From positions 8,101,001 to 8,165,000 of the forward strand of contig NZ_CP095855.1 in assembly GCF_023100805.1 (NCBI RefSeq): a stretch of DNA of 64,000 nucleotides. The letters are read 5' to 3'. Each line of letters starts with the position of its first letter. Within the stretch, counting starts at the first letter, position 1. The notes below the pieces were generated by a model, which saw only the letters and a program-made list of their open reading frames with translations, had not been told where the DNA came from and searched no databases. The stretch is from Chitinophaga filiformis. GTDB taxonomy: Bacteria > Bacteroidota > Bacteroidia > Chitinophagales > Chitinophagaceae. Of this stretch, positions 8,835-18,504 are shown piece after piece. A program made the position numbers and the translations under genes.

Positions 8835-10151
8835 TTATTCTATGCCCAGTTCTTTCTGGATCTCTTCCAGAGACCGCCCCTTGGTTTCCGGCATCACCTT
8901 CCAGATAAACAGCAGCTGCAATAACATCATACCGCTATAGAACACAAAGGAATAAAATCCGCCCTTTTCACTGCCGGCAACAATGATGGGGAAAGTCCAG
9001 GAAATAATGGCTGCCATTATCCAATGGGTAAAGCTGCCCAATGCCCCTCCCTGCGATCTTACTGAGTTAGGGAAGATCTCGGAAATAAATACCCATATCA
9101 CCGCGCCCTGTGAGAAGGCAAAAAAGGCGATATACCCGATCAGGTAGATCAGCACATTTCCGCCCAGGTGAGCGGGGTCCCTGAATGCGTAGGCAGTCAG
9201 GCCCAGGAACAGGATCATCCCCAGGGAGCCGATCAGCAACAATGTCTTACGGCCGAATTTATCAATAACGGTCATGGCCAGTAAAGTGAACAACAGGTTG
9301 GCAGCCCCGATATATACCGGTTGCAGATAAGCCTCCGCTTTGCTGAAACCCGCCAGTTCAAAAATGCGGGGAGCATAATACAGGATGGCATTAATGCCCG
9401 ACAACTGGTTGAACATAGCCAGCAATACCGCATACAGGATCGGCTTGGCATATCTCCCCTGGAACAGGTGCTCCTGGTGTGTTTTGACAGATTCCCTGAT
9501 GGCCTTGATGGCGCCGGGTACATCCGGCTCCTGCAAGCGTTGCATAACGGGCACCGCTTCTCCCTCCCGGTTGTTGAGTATCAGCCAGCGGGGACTTTCG
9601 GGAATTGTTCTTAACAATATCGCAAACAGGGCTGCCGGTACCACCATGATGCCCAGCATCCAGCGCCAGGAATCATCTCCCATACCGGCAAAGAGAAAAT
9701 TGGTCAGGTAAGCGATGAAGATCCCTCCCACTATATTCAGCTGAAAGGACCCTGCGAGCCTGCCTCGCAGCGGAGCCGGAGAGATCTCCGAAATATACAT
9801 AGGCCCTACCACCGACGATGCGCCAACTGCAACACCTGCCATAAAGCGGAATAATACAAATAAGAGCCAGGCTGAAATGGAAGCGCAACCAATAGCGGAA
9901 ACGACATACAGTAAAGCTATTGCCAGCAGAACCTTCTTGCGGCCATACACCCTGGCAGGTATACCTACCACCAGCGAGCCCAGTACGGTCCCGATCAGGC
10001 TGGACGCGACCGTGAACCCCAGCCAGAAAGGGCTGAGCGACCATAATTCCATAATCGTCTTTTCCGCACCGGATATTACGGCGGTTTCAAAGCCAAACAG
10101 GAAACCGCCTAAAGCGGCGATCAATGCAATTCTAACAGGATAAGAAAACAT
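8835..10151 (-). CDS. MFS sugar porter (XylE/GalP-like)
   Basis: 438 residues with 12 predicted membrane helices. Family marks are LGGFLFGFETAVISGA in helix 1, GRKKVLL after helix 2, PMYISEISPAPLRGRLAG in the first half, PESPRWLI before the central loop, QLSGINAILYYAPRIFE in helix 7 and the terminal PETKGRSLEEI. These define proton-coupled or facilitated uptake of a monosaccharide such as xylose, arabinose, glucose or galactose. The gene is transcribed away from a secreted hydrolase across a 189-nt region. The glycosidases at 13451-17852 could supply its sugar, but they are not in one operon. Confidence 0.93.
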   Translation of the reverse strand: MFSYPVRIALIAALGGFLFGFETAVISGAEKTIMELWSLSPFWLGFTVASSLIGTVLGSLVVGIPARVYGRKKVLLAIALLYVVSAIGCASISAWLLFVLFRFMAGVAVGASSVVGPMYISEISPAPLRGRLAGSFQLNIVGGIFIAYLTNFLFAGMGDDSWRWMLGIMVVPAALFAILLRTIPESPRWLILNNREGEAVPVMQRLQEPDVPGAIKAIRESVKTHQEHLFQGRYAKPILYAVLLAMFNQLSGINAILYYAPRIFELAGFSKAEAYLQPVYIGAANLLFTLLAMTVIDKFGRKTLLLIGSLGMILFLGLTAYAFRDPAHLGGNVLIYLIGYIAFFAFSQGAVIWVFISEIFPNSVRSQGGALGSFTHWIMAAIISWTFPIIVAGSEKGGFYSFVFYSGMMLLQLLFIWKVMPETKGRSLEEIQKELGIE

Positions 10152-10340
10152 GAGTGTTGTTTATTGTGATTGTTTGTGGAGCCGAGGGTGATCATAACGT
10201 TTTACTATAAGGGAAAAAAGTAATCATAAAAAACGGTAAAAGCAACTTTCAATATTTGAAATTCATATATCGCTTATTTGATATTGCTACAGCCCGCACG
10301 GGATGCACCCTGCATTTTTGTATTATAAATATCACTTGAA

Positions 10341-11126
10341 ATGAAAATGCTTAAGAATTCAATCAGACCCGTGAAATGGCTCAGCGCTACATTGTTTGCT
10401 GTACTCATCATGGCATTTCCCCTTGCAATGCAGGCACAGGAATCTGCCAAAGTAAAGAACATCATCCTGGTACATGGCGCTTTCGCTGATGGCTCCGGAT
10501 GGGAAGGGGTATACAAGATCCTGGCCGCCAAAGGATATCATGTAACTGCATTACAGTACCCGATGACCTCACTGGAAGACGACGTTGCGGCGCTCAACAG
10601 GGCGATCGACAAACAGGACGGCCCTACCCTGCTGGTAGGACATTCCTATGGCGGTATGATCATCACCGAAGCGGGTGTTTCTCCTAAAGTAACTGCACTG
10701 GTATATGTTGCTGCATTCGAACCTGATGCTGGCGAATCCTTGGTGACACTGGCGCAAACCGCTCCTCCTAATCCTGAAAACGGTATCCTGGCTCCGGACG
10801 ATAAAGGATTTGTATACTACGATGAAGCAAAGTTCCATGCAGGATTTGCCGGCGATCTGCCTAAAGATAAAACAGCATTCATGTATGCATCGCAGGGCGC
10901 TATCTCCGCAAAATGTTTTACTACACCGGTAACACATGTTGCATGGAAAGAGAAACCCAGCTATGCTGTTTTGACCACCGACGATAAGAGTATCAATCCT
11001 GTAATACAGGAGAACATGGTAAAACGTTCAGGCGCTAAGGTCACCAGGATTAAAGCCAGCCACGTTGTATTCATTTCTCATCCGAAAGAAGTTGCTGCTG
11101 TTATCGAAACTGCTGCCAAACACTAA
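10341..11126 (+). CDS. Secreted alpha/beta hydrolase
   Basis: 261 residues. A signal peptide (to about residue 33, ending AMQAQE) is followed by a compact alpha/beta-hydrolase domain. The oxyanion motif VHGAFADGSGW is near residue 45, the nucleophile is S102 in GHSYGG, and the catalytic histidine lies in the C-terminal SHVVFISHP segment. The size and motifs match the EstC/salicylate-esterase-like group that hydrolyses small esters. Periplasmic location follows from the signal peptide. It is a single-gene unit with a very strong terminator right after the stop. The substrate is unknown. Confidence 0.88.
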   Translation: MKMLKNSIRPVKWLSATLFAVLIMAFPLAMQAQESAKVKNIILVHGAFADGSGWEGVYKILAAKGYHVTALQYPMTSLEDDVAALNRAIDKQDGPTLLVGHSYGGMIITEAGVSPKVTALVYVAAFEPDAGESLVTLAQTAPPNPENGILAPDDKGFVYYDEAKFHAGFAGDLPKDKTAFMYASQGAISAKCFTTPVTHVAWKEKPSYAVLTTDDKSINPVIQENMVKRSGAKVTRIKASHVVFISHPKEVAAVIETAAKH

Positions 11127-11129
11127 AAT

Positions 11130-11187
11130 TATCCAAATAAAAACAGGCGGTATCAAAGGTTTGATACCGCCTGTTTTTATTTGGATA
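11130..11187. terminator. Bidirectional terminator with 28-bp perfect stem
   Basis: Arms 11130-11157 and 11160-11187 are exact complements around a 2-nt loop. A-rich and T-rich ends (AATAAAAAC and GTTTTTATT) lie inside the stem, so it can terminate transcription from both the hydrolase (+) and the AraC gene (-). It starts 4 nt after the hydrolase stop. Confidence 0.88.
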
Positions 11188-11265
11188 CCTGATTAGGTAA
11201 GGCAGTCATTTAAGCGATTCCGGGCGTTTATTTTACTTTTGAGTTTTCGTCTTTTTATTTGGATA
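11174..11265. repeat. Conserved intergenic element, copy A
   Basis: This region shares three ordered blocks with 63604-63675: ATTTGGnTACCTG, TTTAAGCGATTC and TTTTACTTTTGAG. The last two are 14 nt apart here and 15 nt apart in copy B. TTTTTATTTGGATA also occurs twice within copy A (11174-11187, inside the terminator arm, and 11252-11265). Like copy B it lies between convergent genes and next to a long hairpin. Confidence 0.6.
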
Positions 11266-11324
11266 ACAGCCAACACCAGGTGATCTCTTATGAACGTGTT
11301 AAAAATATGCTTTTTCCTTCTGTG

Positions 11325-12182
11325 TCAATTTGAGACGCCTGCTCTTCTTCTGAACTCCGCAGGTGTAATGCCTGTATTTTTTTTAAAGAATAAACTGAAA
11401 TTAGGTTGTTCTGCAAAACCTATACTGTAACCAATCTCCTGCAATGTCCAGTCAGTTTGTAACAGCAGTACCTTCGCCTCTTCCAGTAAACGGTTACGGA
11501 TATGCGTACTGACGTTCTGCCCGGTATGTTTCTTCAGTAATGTGTTCAGGTAATTTGGATGCATATGCAGGCTCGCTGCAAATTCCTTCGCTGTTTTCCT
11601 GGCAATGGGATTGGTATAATTGACATTGGCCGTTTCTTTCTCCAGCAGATGAAAGAATTCATGCACAGGTTTATATTCATCAGCAACATGGTCAGCCGCT
11701 TTACAATCAGAGATGCGGGCGCTCTGTATCATTAACAGTTGGAGATACGTCTGGATAGCATCTTCATTCAGGCGGTATCCCAGTCTTTCCTCCTGTTCCA
11801 TATTGAAGAAAATGCCATTCAGCACCCTGATATCTGCGGGCGACAAGCGGATGATGTTGTTAGCATCTCCCTTGAACAGCAGGTATTTCTCTATGGTTGT
11901 TTTCAGTACCGTATGCCTGTCGAGCAGGTCTTTCCGGAAAAGACAGGTATAACCTTCATGGCCGTCAGATAGTTGCTTCCATGCAATAATATCCGAAGGA
12001 TGAATAAAGACGATCATGGGAGTATCAATGTAGTAGGTATTCGTTCCCACCGCAAGTATGCCCAGTCCGCGGGTGATCATTACTATTTTATAGAAATCCT
12101 CCCGGCACTCTTCCGTCACAGTGATCAGCTCCGGGAAATCGCGTAACAGACCGATTGTTTTGGATTCCAGTATTGTCATCAT
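11325..12182 (-). CDS. AraC-family transcriptional regulator
   Basis: 285 residues. An N-terminal cupin-like sensing domain (about 1-170) is followed by a C-terminal AraC DNA-binding domain with two helix-turn-helices: TAKEFAASLHMHPNYLNTLLKKHTG and IGYSIGFAEQPNFSLFFKKNTGITPAEFRR. The family usually activates nearby genes in response to a small molecule. The closest candidate target is the aldo/keto reductase gene just upstream on the same strand. The gene converges on the hydrolase gene. Confidence 0.92.
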   Translation of the reverse strand: MMTILESKTIGLLRDFPELITVTEECREDFYKIVMITRGLGILAVGTNTYYIDTPMIVFIHPSDIIAWKQLSDGHEGYTCLFRKDLLDRHTVLKTTIEKYLLFKGDANNIIRLSPADIRVLNGIFFNMEQEERLGYRLNEDAIQTYLQLLMIQSARISDCKAADHVADEYKPVHEFFHLLEKETANVNYTNPIARKTAKEFAASLHMHPNYLNTLLKKHTGQNVSTHIRNRLLEEAKVLLLQTDWTLQEIGYSIGFAEQPNFSLFFKKNTGITPAEFRRRAGVSN

Positions 12183-12300
12183 ATCTGTCTGAGATTTACC
12201 CTACAAATATGTCTCACATCGGGAAATTTTCAGTTGTACTAATGCACACAATTCGGGTATTTTTCCCCGCTTTTTATGCTTCAACCGGTTTAATACATAA

Positions 12301-12341
12301 AAAGCTGCTTCACGCCGTCTGTAACGGGGTGAAACAGCTTT
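12301..12341 (-). terminator. Terminator of the aldo/keto reductase gene
   Basis: On the minus strand the 16-nt arms 12326-12341 and 12301-12316 pair with two mismatches and are followed by a short T-run (CTTTTTATG). It lies 20 nt after the aldo/keto reductase stop. Confidence 0.75.
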
Positions 12342-12360
12342 CCACACAACCAGGAACGCT

Positions 12361-13206
12361 TTACTTTGATAGTTGTTCGAATTCTTCGTCGCTCAGCTCT
12401 ATATTAGCCGCAGCCAGATTTTCTTCCAGGTGTTTTACGGAACTGGTACCGGGAATCAGCAGGATATTATCCGCGCGTTTCAGCAACCAGGCCAGCGCGA
12501 TCTGCGCTGTTGTGGCATTGTGCCGGGCCGCGATCTGGCTGATCTTATCTGCCAGTGTATCCGGACCGGAAGCCAGGGGGAACCATGGAATAAATGCCAG
12601 CCCACGTTCAGCAGTATAATCCACAATTTCTTCCCACTGCCGGTTACCCAGGTTGTAGAGATTTTGCACAGATACGATCGGTAATACCTTTTCTGCCTGT
12701 TCTATCTGCTCAATGTTTACTTCAGATAAGCCCACATACCTGATCTTACCAGCATTCACAGCTTCTGCAACGGGTGCCAGCGTTTCCTCCACGGGTACCC
12801 TGGGATCGAAACGGTGCAGCTGCCAGAGATCGATGGTATCGACCTTTAAACGTTTGAGACTACCTTCAATATTCTCGCGGATAAAAGCCGGGCTTCCATC
12901 GGGTACCCACTGATTGGGACCGGGACGATTAAAGCCTCCTTTTGTAGCGATCACCAGGTCGTCTTTGTAAGGGTAAAGTGCGTCTGCGATCAATGATTCA
13001 TTAAACTTTGGCCCATATGCTTCTGCTGTATCGATAAAATTGACACCGCCGGCTACAGCAGCCTGCAGTACTTTCTTCGCATTCTCCCGGTCAGCCACCT
13101 CTCCAAATACGCCTGTTCCTGTCAATTGCATTGCCCCGTAACCAAGACGGTTGATCTCAAGCTGGCCTCCCAAGCTGAAGGTCAGATTCTTTGTGCTTGT
13201 TGCCAT
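12361..13206 (-). CDS. Aldo/keto reductase
   Basis: 281 residues forming a TIM-barrel NADPH-dependent oxidoreductase. The catalytic set is visible: Asp and Tyr in DTAEAYGP, Lys in VIATKGGF and His in WQLHRFD. The cofactor-binding C-terminal segment IPGTSSVKHLEENLAA is also present. It reduces aldehydes or ketones in the cytoplasm; the substrate cannot be inferred. The stretch of 244 nt between it and the next gene downstream on the map (GH95 stop at 13451) shows nothing clear. An AraC regulator follows it on the same strand. Confidence 0.93.
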   Translation of the reverse strand: MATSTKNLTFSLGGQLEINRLGYGAMQLTGTGVFGEVADRENAKKVLQAAVAGGVNFIDTAEAYGPKFNESLIADALYPYKDDLVIATKGGFNRPGPNQWVPDGSPAFIRENIEGSLKRLKVDTIDLWQLHRFDPRVPVEETLAPVAEAVNAGKIRYVGLSEVNIEQIEQAEKVLPIVSVQNLYNLGNRQWEEIVDYTAERGLAFIPWFPLASGPDTLADKISQIAARHNATTAQIALAWLLKRADNILLIPGTSSVKHLEENLAAANIELSDEEFEQLSK

Positions 13207-13450
13207 TTTCTTATGTTTTAATAATCAATTCTGAAATATGATGATAATGCGGTAAGCTGATGCGTTTCAGCATTCAACCTGCTATGCGCATCAATAAACG
13301 TACCCGGCCTGATGCCGCACTGGCTACTTTAATAAGTAAATACCCGGAGCTGGAGACGCTCTGCATATTCGTTTTGTGCTGTCTCCGACACAAAGGTGAA
13401 TTGTTTATAAAAGGCAGCGATTAGCAAAAGCAAATGTTTTCTTATGAATT

Positions 13451-15898
13451 TCAAATTTCAGATCCTGCCGTAAACACATACACTTTCCCTTTCTCAGTAG
13501 GCACATCATACAGATTCGTTGCCTCAAATTCCAGGGGCTTTACATCTTTAGTATGTATTAAGGGTTCAGCCACCGGCGTTACCTGGTAGAAAGGATTACT
13601 ATTCTCTCCGCTTGCCTTTGTTAAAGCCTGCGTCCCTTTCAAAGGCTGATTACTTCTGATACGGCAATTACCGCCTAATGTAGACCTGATCACCAGTTTA
13701 GTGATCTTCCCGTCCTGCCATACCAGGTCTTCCACCACAAACCCGCCTCTTGCACGCAGGCCCTTTATACTACCGGTTTTCCATTGCTGCGGAAGCGCCG
13801 GTAATACATAGATTGCGCCGTCATGACTTTGCATCAGCATTTCGGTAATACCGGAGGTGCAGCCGAAATTCCCGTCTATCTGGAAAGGTGCATGTGCATC
13901 AAAAAGATTGGTATAAGTACCGCCGCCCTGTTTACCAACAGGGCTCAACTGGTTCGTGATGAGTTTCAGCGCATGATCGCCATTCCGTAACCTTGCCCAC
14001 CAGTTCACCTTCCAACCCATACTCCATCCTGTAGAGATATCCCCACGTTGTATGAGGGTTGTATTAGCGGCACTGGCCAGTAATGGCGTACGATCGGGAG
14101 AGATCTGGGAAGAAGGATAGAGGCCATACAAATGTGATATATGACGGTGTTCATCCTTAGGATTATCCAGGTCATCGATCCACTCCTGTAATTGTCCGTA
14201 CTGCCCGATCTGCATAGGCGGCAGGCGCTTACGCACCGTGCTGAAAGTGTCAGCCAGGGCTTTATCTTTCCCCAGGATGCCGGCAGCATTGATAGCCGCG
14301 CTCAGTGCATCAAAAACGATCTGGTTGTCCATGGTACAACCCGCATCCATGTGAACGCCGGGTCTTGAAGCCGGTGCATTTTCAGGCGAATGACCAGGGT
14401 TCACTACCAGGTAACCGCGTTTCGGATCTGCTACAAGATCGTCTACAAAGAACAGTGCCGCACCTTTAATAGCAGGATATACATCTGCCAGATAGTTCTT
14501 ATCGCCGTTATACAGGTAGCGTTCCCAGAGATGCTGGGCCAGCCAGGCGCCGCCCATGCTCCAGATACCCCAGTTGATCTTGTCCACAGGGCCTGTAATA
14601 CGCCAAAGGTCTGTATTGTGATGAGCTACCCATCCGCGGGCCCCATACATCATGCGGGCAGTACCCTGGCCGGTTACAGAAAGCTCTTTGACCATCTGTA
14701 TCAATGGCTCATGCATTTCCGGCAGATTGTCCTTTTCTGCCGGCCAGTAGTTCATTTCGGTGTTGATGTTAATAGTGTATTTACTATCCCATGGCGGCGT
14801 CATTTCTGCGTTCCAGATGCCCTGCAGGGTAGCGGGTTGTCCGCCGGGCTGCGAGCAGGATATCAGCAGATAACGGCCAAACTCGAAGTAAAGCGACACA
14901 AACTGGGGGTCAAACGTCTTTGAGAAATTGGCCAGCCGTACATCAGTGGGATCCTTTGCGGCATCAGAAGTACCCAGGTCGATCTTTACACGGTTGAAAT
15001 AACGTTGATAGGCAGCAGTATGCTCTTTCAGCAAGGTGGCATAAGGCTTTTTTACAGCGGCGTTCAGATAGGCGTTTGCACGTTTCACCTCATCGGCACT
15101 AAGATCCTGGTAGTTCACATAATTGGTAGCCATGGATATAAAGATCAATGCACTATTGGCATTCTTCACAGTGACAGCAGTATCTCCGGTAGTTACGTTG
15201 CCGCCGGTGGCGATCACTCTTGCAATACCGTTGAACTTCACCTTTCCTTCCACCGTTTCATGACCACCTGTCATACCATTCACCGTAAGATCGTTTTTCG
15301 TTGCCTTTACAACGGCATTCTTCTGCGGCGTGCTCAGATAAGCGGAGAAGTTCAGTGTACCCGCTTTGCTGCTGCTCAGCCGTACGATGATGGTCTGCGC
15401 AGGTACTGAAGCAAATACCTCCCGGGTATATTGTACGCCGTTCACTGTATAGGTGGTCTTTGCGATCGCTTTGTCAATATCGAGCTCCCGGTAATAATCC
15501 TGGTACTGCTCATGACCGGGAAATACCAGGTGCAGGCTACCTACAGGCTGGAACATCTGTCCGTTGGAAGTTTTCGTCTGGACCTTCTCTGCCGCCAGGT
15601 CCTGGGCCTCTTTCTGTTTGCCTTCGAAGATCAGCTGCCTGATCCTCGGCATAGCTTCCAGCGCTTCGGGGTTGTCATTACGGTTAGGACTACCTGTCCA
15701 GACGGTGCCTTCATTCAATTGAATGATCTCTTCGGCGGGGTTCCCAAATACCATACCTCCCAGACGGCCATTCCCTACGGGCAGCGCCGCTGTCCATATA
15801 TTGCCGGCCGGCTGCCGGTACCATAATTTCAATGATTGTTGCGCAAAGGATAAAAGCGGAAAGATGCCTCCTAGTACAAGCAGGGTTATTTTTTTCAT
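13451..15898 (-). CDS. Glycoside hydrolase family 95 (alpha-L-fucosidase type)
   Basis: 815 residues with a signal peptide ([20 protein letters not shown]). The N-terminal beta-sandwich (about 20-270: [27 protein letters not shown]) precedes an (alpha/alpha)6 barrel and a C-terminal beta domain. Residues matching the known GH95 active site are in [12 protein letters not shown] (paired asparagines), [11 protein letters not shown] (general acid Glu) and QIDGNFG (Asp). The family removes alpha-1,2-linked L-fucose; some members act on alpha-L-galactose. The product is exported, probably to the periplasm. It follows a GH39 gene on the same strand after 304 nt, which suggests joint work on a plant or host heteroglycan. 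Confidence 0.93.
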   Translation of the reverse strand: MKKITLLVLGGIFPLLSFAQQSLKLWYRQPAGNIWTAALPVGNGRLGGMVFGNPAEEIIQLNEGTVWTGSPNRNDNPEALEAMPRIRQLIFEGKQKEAQDLAAEKVQTKTSNGQMFQPVGSLHLVFPGHEQYQDYYRELDIDKAIAKTTYTVNGVQYTREVFASVPAQTIIVRLSSSKAGTLNFSAYLSTPQKNAVVKATKNDLTVNGMTGGHETVEGKVKFNGIARVIATGGNVTTGDTAVTVKNANSALIFISMATNYVNYQDLSADEVKRANAYLNAAVKKPYATLLKEHTAAYQRYFNRVKIDLGTSDAAKDPTDVRLANFSKTFDPQFVSLYFEFGRYLLISCSQPGGQPATLQGIWNAEMTPPWDSKYTININTEMNYWPAEKDNLPEMHEPLIQMVKELSVTGQGTARMMYGARGWVAHHNTDLWRITGPVDKINWGIWSMGGAWLAQHLWERYLYNGDKNYLADVYPAIKGAALFFVDDLVADPKRGYLVVNPGHSPENAPASRPGVHMDAGCTMDNQIVFDALSAAINAAGILGKDKALADTFSTVRKRLPPMQIGQYGQLQEWIDDLDNPKDEHRHISHLYGLYPSSQISPDRTPLLASAANTTLIQRGDISTGWSMGWKVNWWARLRNGDHALKLITNQLSPVGKQGGGTYTNLFDAHAPFQIDGNFGCTSGITEMLMQSHDGAIYVLPALPQQWKTGSIKGLRARGGFVVEDLVWQDGKITKLVIRSTLGGNCRIRSNQPLKGTQALTKASGENSNPFYQVTPVAEPLIHTKDVKPLEFEATNLYDVPTEKGKVYVFTAGSEI

Positions 15899-16202
15899 AA
15901 CTGGATAATGTGTTAGACCTATAAAAGATCAGCCATGCCTGTGAACAGTTCATGGCTGGGGTATATAATACAGGAAAGCAAATTACAAATGATGATCTAT
16001 GAATGCAAACCGCCTGTAATAATAACTGTAATATTAACACACAAAATACCGGTTGCCGCACATCTGCCGGTGGGTTAATACTTCGGGGCCTTGCCCCTGT
16101 AAGTTTTTGTGCCAGGCTGGCACAGAGACAGCCCTCTGGCGGGAGATAACAATTCGTTCGGGGTTGTGACGCTATGCCTTTGCCGGGCCTCATCAGTACT
16201 AA
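15899..16202. other. Intergenic region between GH39 and GH95 genes, three hairpins
   Basis: 304 nt without a credible ORF. Two adjacent hairpins, 16085-16097 (5-bp GGGGC stem) and 16108-16124 (7-bp TGTGCCA stem), lie about 80-120 nt after the GH39 stop. A third at 15930-15958 (CAGCCATG / CATGGCTG, 13-nt loop) is in the GH95 leader, 32 nt before its start codon. None is followed by a T-run on the minus strand. They may protect or separate the two transcripts. Confidence 0.4.
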
Positions 16203-17852
16203 CTAAGCCGTTTCATCGATCAGCATCACATCCCATGGCTGCAATATTTTGCTGATGAGCAGTACGCCCACATTGCTGGACAGCACCTGTTCTTCCTTCA
16301 CGGCCATGGCCATCTGCTGCATTGTTTTCAGCTGATCGCCCGCCAGTGCATCAGGGTTGCCGGCCTGTTTCAGGGCATTCAGCGCATTGCCGTTCTCCTT
16401 GTCCAGTATCTCCACATTAAAGCGGGCATCTTTATTTGTATTCATGAGCTTAAACGTGAAGTTACGCGGCTCTCCCAGTTTGAGGGTGCCATCCACCGCA
16501 TCGGCGGCGCTGAAAGGCGGCGCAGTTTTCAATGCAGCGGGATAGTTGTACACCAATGTGGTCAGCTTTTGTGTGCTCTTATGGCGTGTCACCACAATAC
16601 CGTCCTTATTGTAAAGCAGTTCATCGCCCAATGCATGCAACATCCTGTAAGCATGGAAAGAGGGTTTAGCAATGCCCTGGTAGTTCAGCAATCCGAATCC
16701 ACCGGAAAATCCCTGTCCGCCGATGCCTTCCTCTCCACAGTCTGTAAACGACCAGTAGGAAAGCGAATTAGCCAGGCCGATGCTGTCAACATTCGCCTTT
16801 ATGATATAGGCTGCAGGTGGTAATGCATCGTGCATAGCATCCCTGCCGGACGAGCTGGTGCCCCATTCTGTGAGATGGATCTCTGCCTTCGGAAAGGCGC
16901 TTTTATCGACCACAGCTCTCAGCCATTGCAGATCTTTCAATGTAGCATCTACACCTCGGGTACGGCCCTTAGTGTTGTTGTAGGGGAAATCGGTAGGATA
17001 AGGGTGCGTGGAAATAAAATCCACAGGCGCCTGCTCACGTTTGCAGTAATCCAGGAATTCCTGTATCCATACGCCTTTCCATGGCAGGTTGTCCAGATCG
17101 TCTGTACTACCTGTGAGTATCTTTGATTTATCTTCTGTTTCCCCGTCAAAGCGACCATCGCCCACAAAATTGCTGGTGGCAGGCCCACCCACTTTCAGGT
17201 CTGGCGATACGGCCTTGATAGCCTGAGCAGTGGCCTTGTACATAGCAAAGTACTGGCTTCTGCTACCATCCCACATGGCCTTCTGATTAGGCTCATTCCA
17301 CACCTCAAAATACCAGGTGCTGACTTCAGCCTGACCAAATTTTTCTATACAGTGTTTTGTGAAAGTAGTGACCAGTTGCGCCCATTTCGAAAAATCGGCC
17401 GGAGGCGATACATTGGCTTTCCACCAGAAAGCTGTACTTGTTCCCCCTGCTATTTCTTTGGGAAAGAAACTGAGCTCGATAAAAGGTTTCATGCCCGCTT
17501 TCAGGATGCGGTTGATAAGATCGTCCACCCTTAACCAGTTGTACACACCGCCCTGGTATACGGACATATCATCGTGAAAGATCCCATGGAAGCGACAATA
17601 TTCAAAGCCACAATATTTCTTTGCGAACTGCAGTTGTTCCAGCCATGGAGAACCCGGACGGAATACCTCGCCAGCGCGGCCTGCGCCTACACATTTACTC
17701 CAGAAATGAGAAAAGGTACGTCCCTGAACTTTGGTGTCAATCAACAACGGTTGTTGTTCTTCCCAGAAGGAGCGGCCCGAAACGAAACCTGGCAACAATG
17801 CACTGCCGGCAGCTGTAACAATTGCCTGCTTCAAAAAATTACGTCTTTCCAT
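16203..17852 (-). CDS. Glycoside hydrolase family 39 (beta-xylosidase-like)
   Basis: 549 residues from ATG at 17852. This start gives MERRNFLKQAIV, a twin-arginine export signal, so export in folded form is likely. The catalytic TIM barrel spans about 40-420. The acid/base glutamate is in WYFEVWNEPN and the nucleophile in IHLTEWGTSSSGR. GH39 enzymes act on beta-xylosides or alpha-L-iduronides; xylosidase activity is the likelier in this phylum. The C-terminal 110 residues form a beta domain. The upstream 268 nt (17853-18120) show no clear element. Confidence 0.9.
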   Translation of the reverse strand: MERRNFLKQAIVTAAGSALLPGFVSGRSFWEEQQPLLIDTKVQGRTFSHFWSKCVGAGRAGEVFRPGSPWLEQLQFAKKYCGFEYCRFHGIFHDDMSVYQGGVYNWLRVDDLINRILKAGMKPFIELSFFPKEIAGGTSTAFWWKANVSPPADFSKWAQLVTTFTKHCIEKFGQAEVSTWYFEVWNEPNQKAMWDGSRSQYFAMYKATAQAIKAVSPDLKVGGPATSNFVGDGRFDGETEDKSKILTGSTDDLDNLPWKGVWIQEFLDYCKREQAPVDFISTHPYPTDFPYNNTKGRTRGVDATLKDLQWLRAVVDKSAFPKAEIHLTEWGTSSSGRDAMHDALPPAAYIIKANVDSIGLANSLSYWSFTDCGEEGIGGQGFSGGFGLLNYQGIAKPSFHAYRMLHALGDELLYNKDGIVVTRHKSTQKLTTLVYNYPAALKTAPPFSAADAVDGTLKLGEPRNFTFKLMNTNKDARFNVEILDKENGNALNALKQAGNPDALAGDQLKTMQQMAMAVKEEQVLSSNVGVLLISKILQPWDVMLIDETA

Positions 17853-18120
17853 GAGGTAAGGGTTAGTTAAAAATATGTAGCTGTCCCCTGAAACCGGCCG
17901 CTTGTTTTTCATATCGTGCCACTGCTCACTTTAATATTCCGGGGATACAAGCCTTTTTTGATTGATAAAATTTTGCTCTGCTATCAGACAACTATTGATT
18001 TACAATGTACGGCATTTTATGAAATACGCAACGCGGTTGCGCAATTCATTGAATACAACACACATATGTACAAATTACTCTATGTTTCCGATAAATGCAA
18101 ATAATGGGGCCAGGATATTT

Positions 18121-18402
18121 TCAGAACGTAACTGGAACAGCATGAATAACTTGGCTTACCTCTGCCACGATTGCAGGGTCATTGGCCAGTATAGTGCACA
18201 ACTCTGTATCTGATGATATTGATAATGAGACAAATAGTCCTTCTTCATGTACCAGCTGACCGGTTTGCAGGACCTTTCCGGCCTGCTGCAGCTGCGTATA
18301 AAATTCCGTTTGGGCCGCCAGGTATGTTTTTCTGTCCTCCCGCGACCAGTTCCTTCCTTTGTCAAAGAAAAGCAATACGCCATGTGGCTGTCCGTAGTTC
18401 AT
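18121..18402 (-). CDS. YCII-domain protein
   Basis: 93 residues with the YciI-like ferredoxin-type fold: LLFFDKGRNWSREDR at the N-terminus, a central QAGKVLQTGQLV segment and a C-terminal ILANDPAIVAEVSQVIHAVPV. Its role is unknown; some relatives have weak dehalogenase-like or hydrolase activity, and others sit beside sigma factors. It is divergent from an AraC regulator (start 18505) across 102 nt, so the regulator may control it. Confidence 0.8.
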   Translation of the reverse strand: MNYGQPHGVLLFFDKGRNWSREDRKTYLAAQTEFYTQLQQAGKVLQTGQLVHEEGLFVSLSISSDTELCTILANDPAIVAEVSQVIHAVPVTF

Positions 18403-18504
18403 AAATAACTTTATTTTTACGCAAAGTTCCGCATCGGTATATTCACCTTGCTAACGCAAACGGAACTTTTATAGCCGCAAACAGTGCCAAACCTGCATTT
18501 TCTT

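Noticed and set aside
16189-16196. CTGATGAG on the minus strand, as in hammerhead ribozymes
   Set aside because: The required CGAAA partner and a suitable third stem are missing in the following bases.
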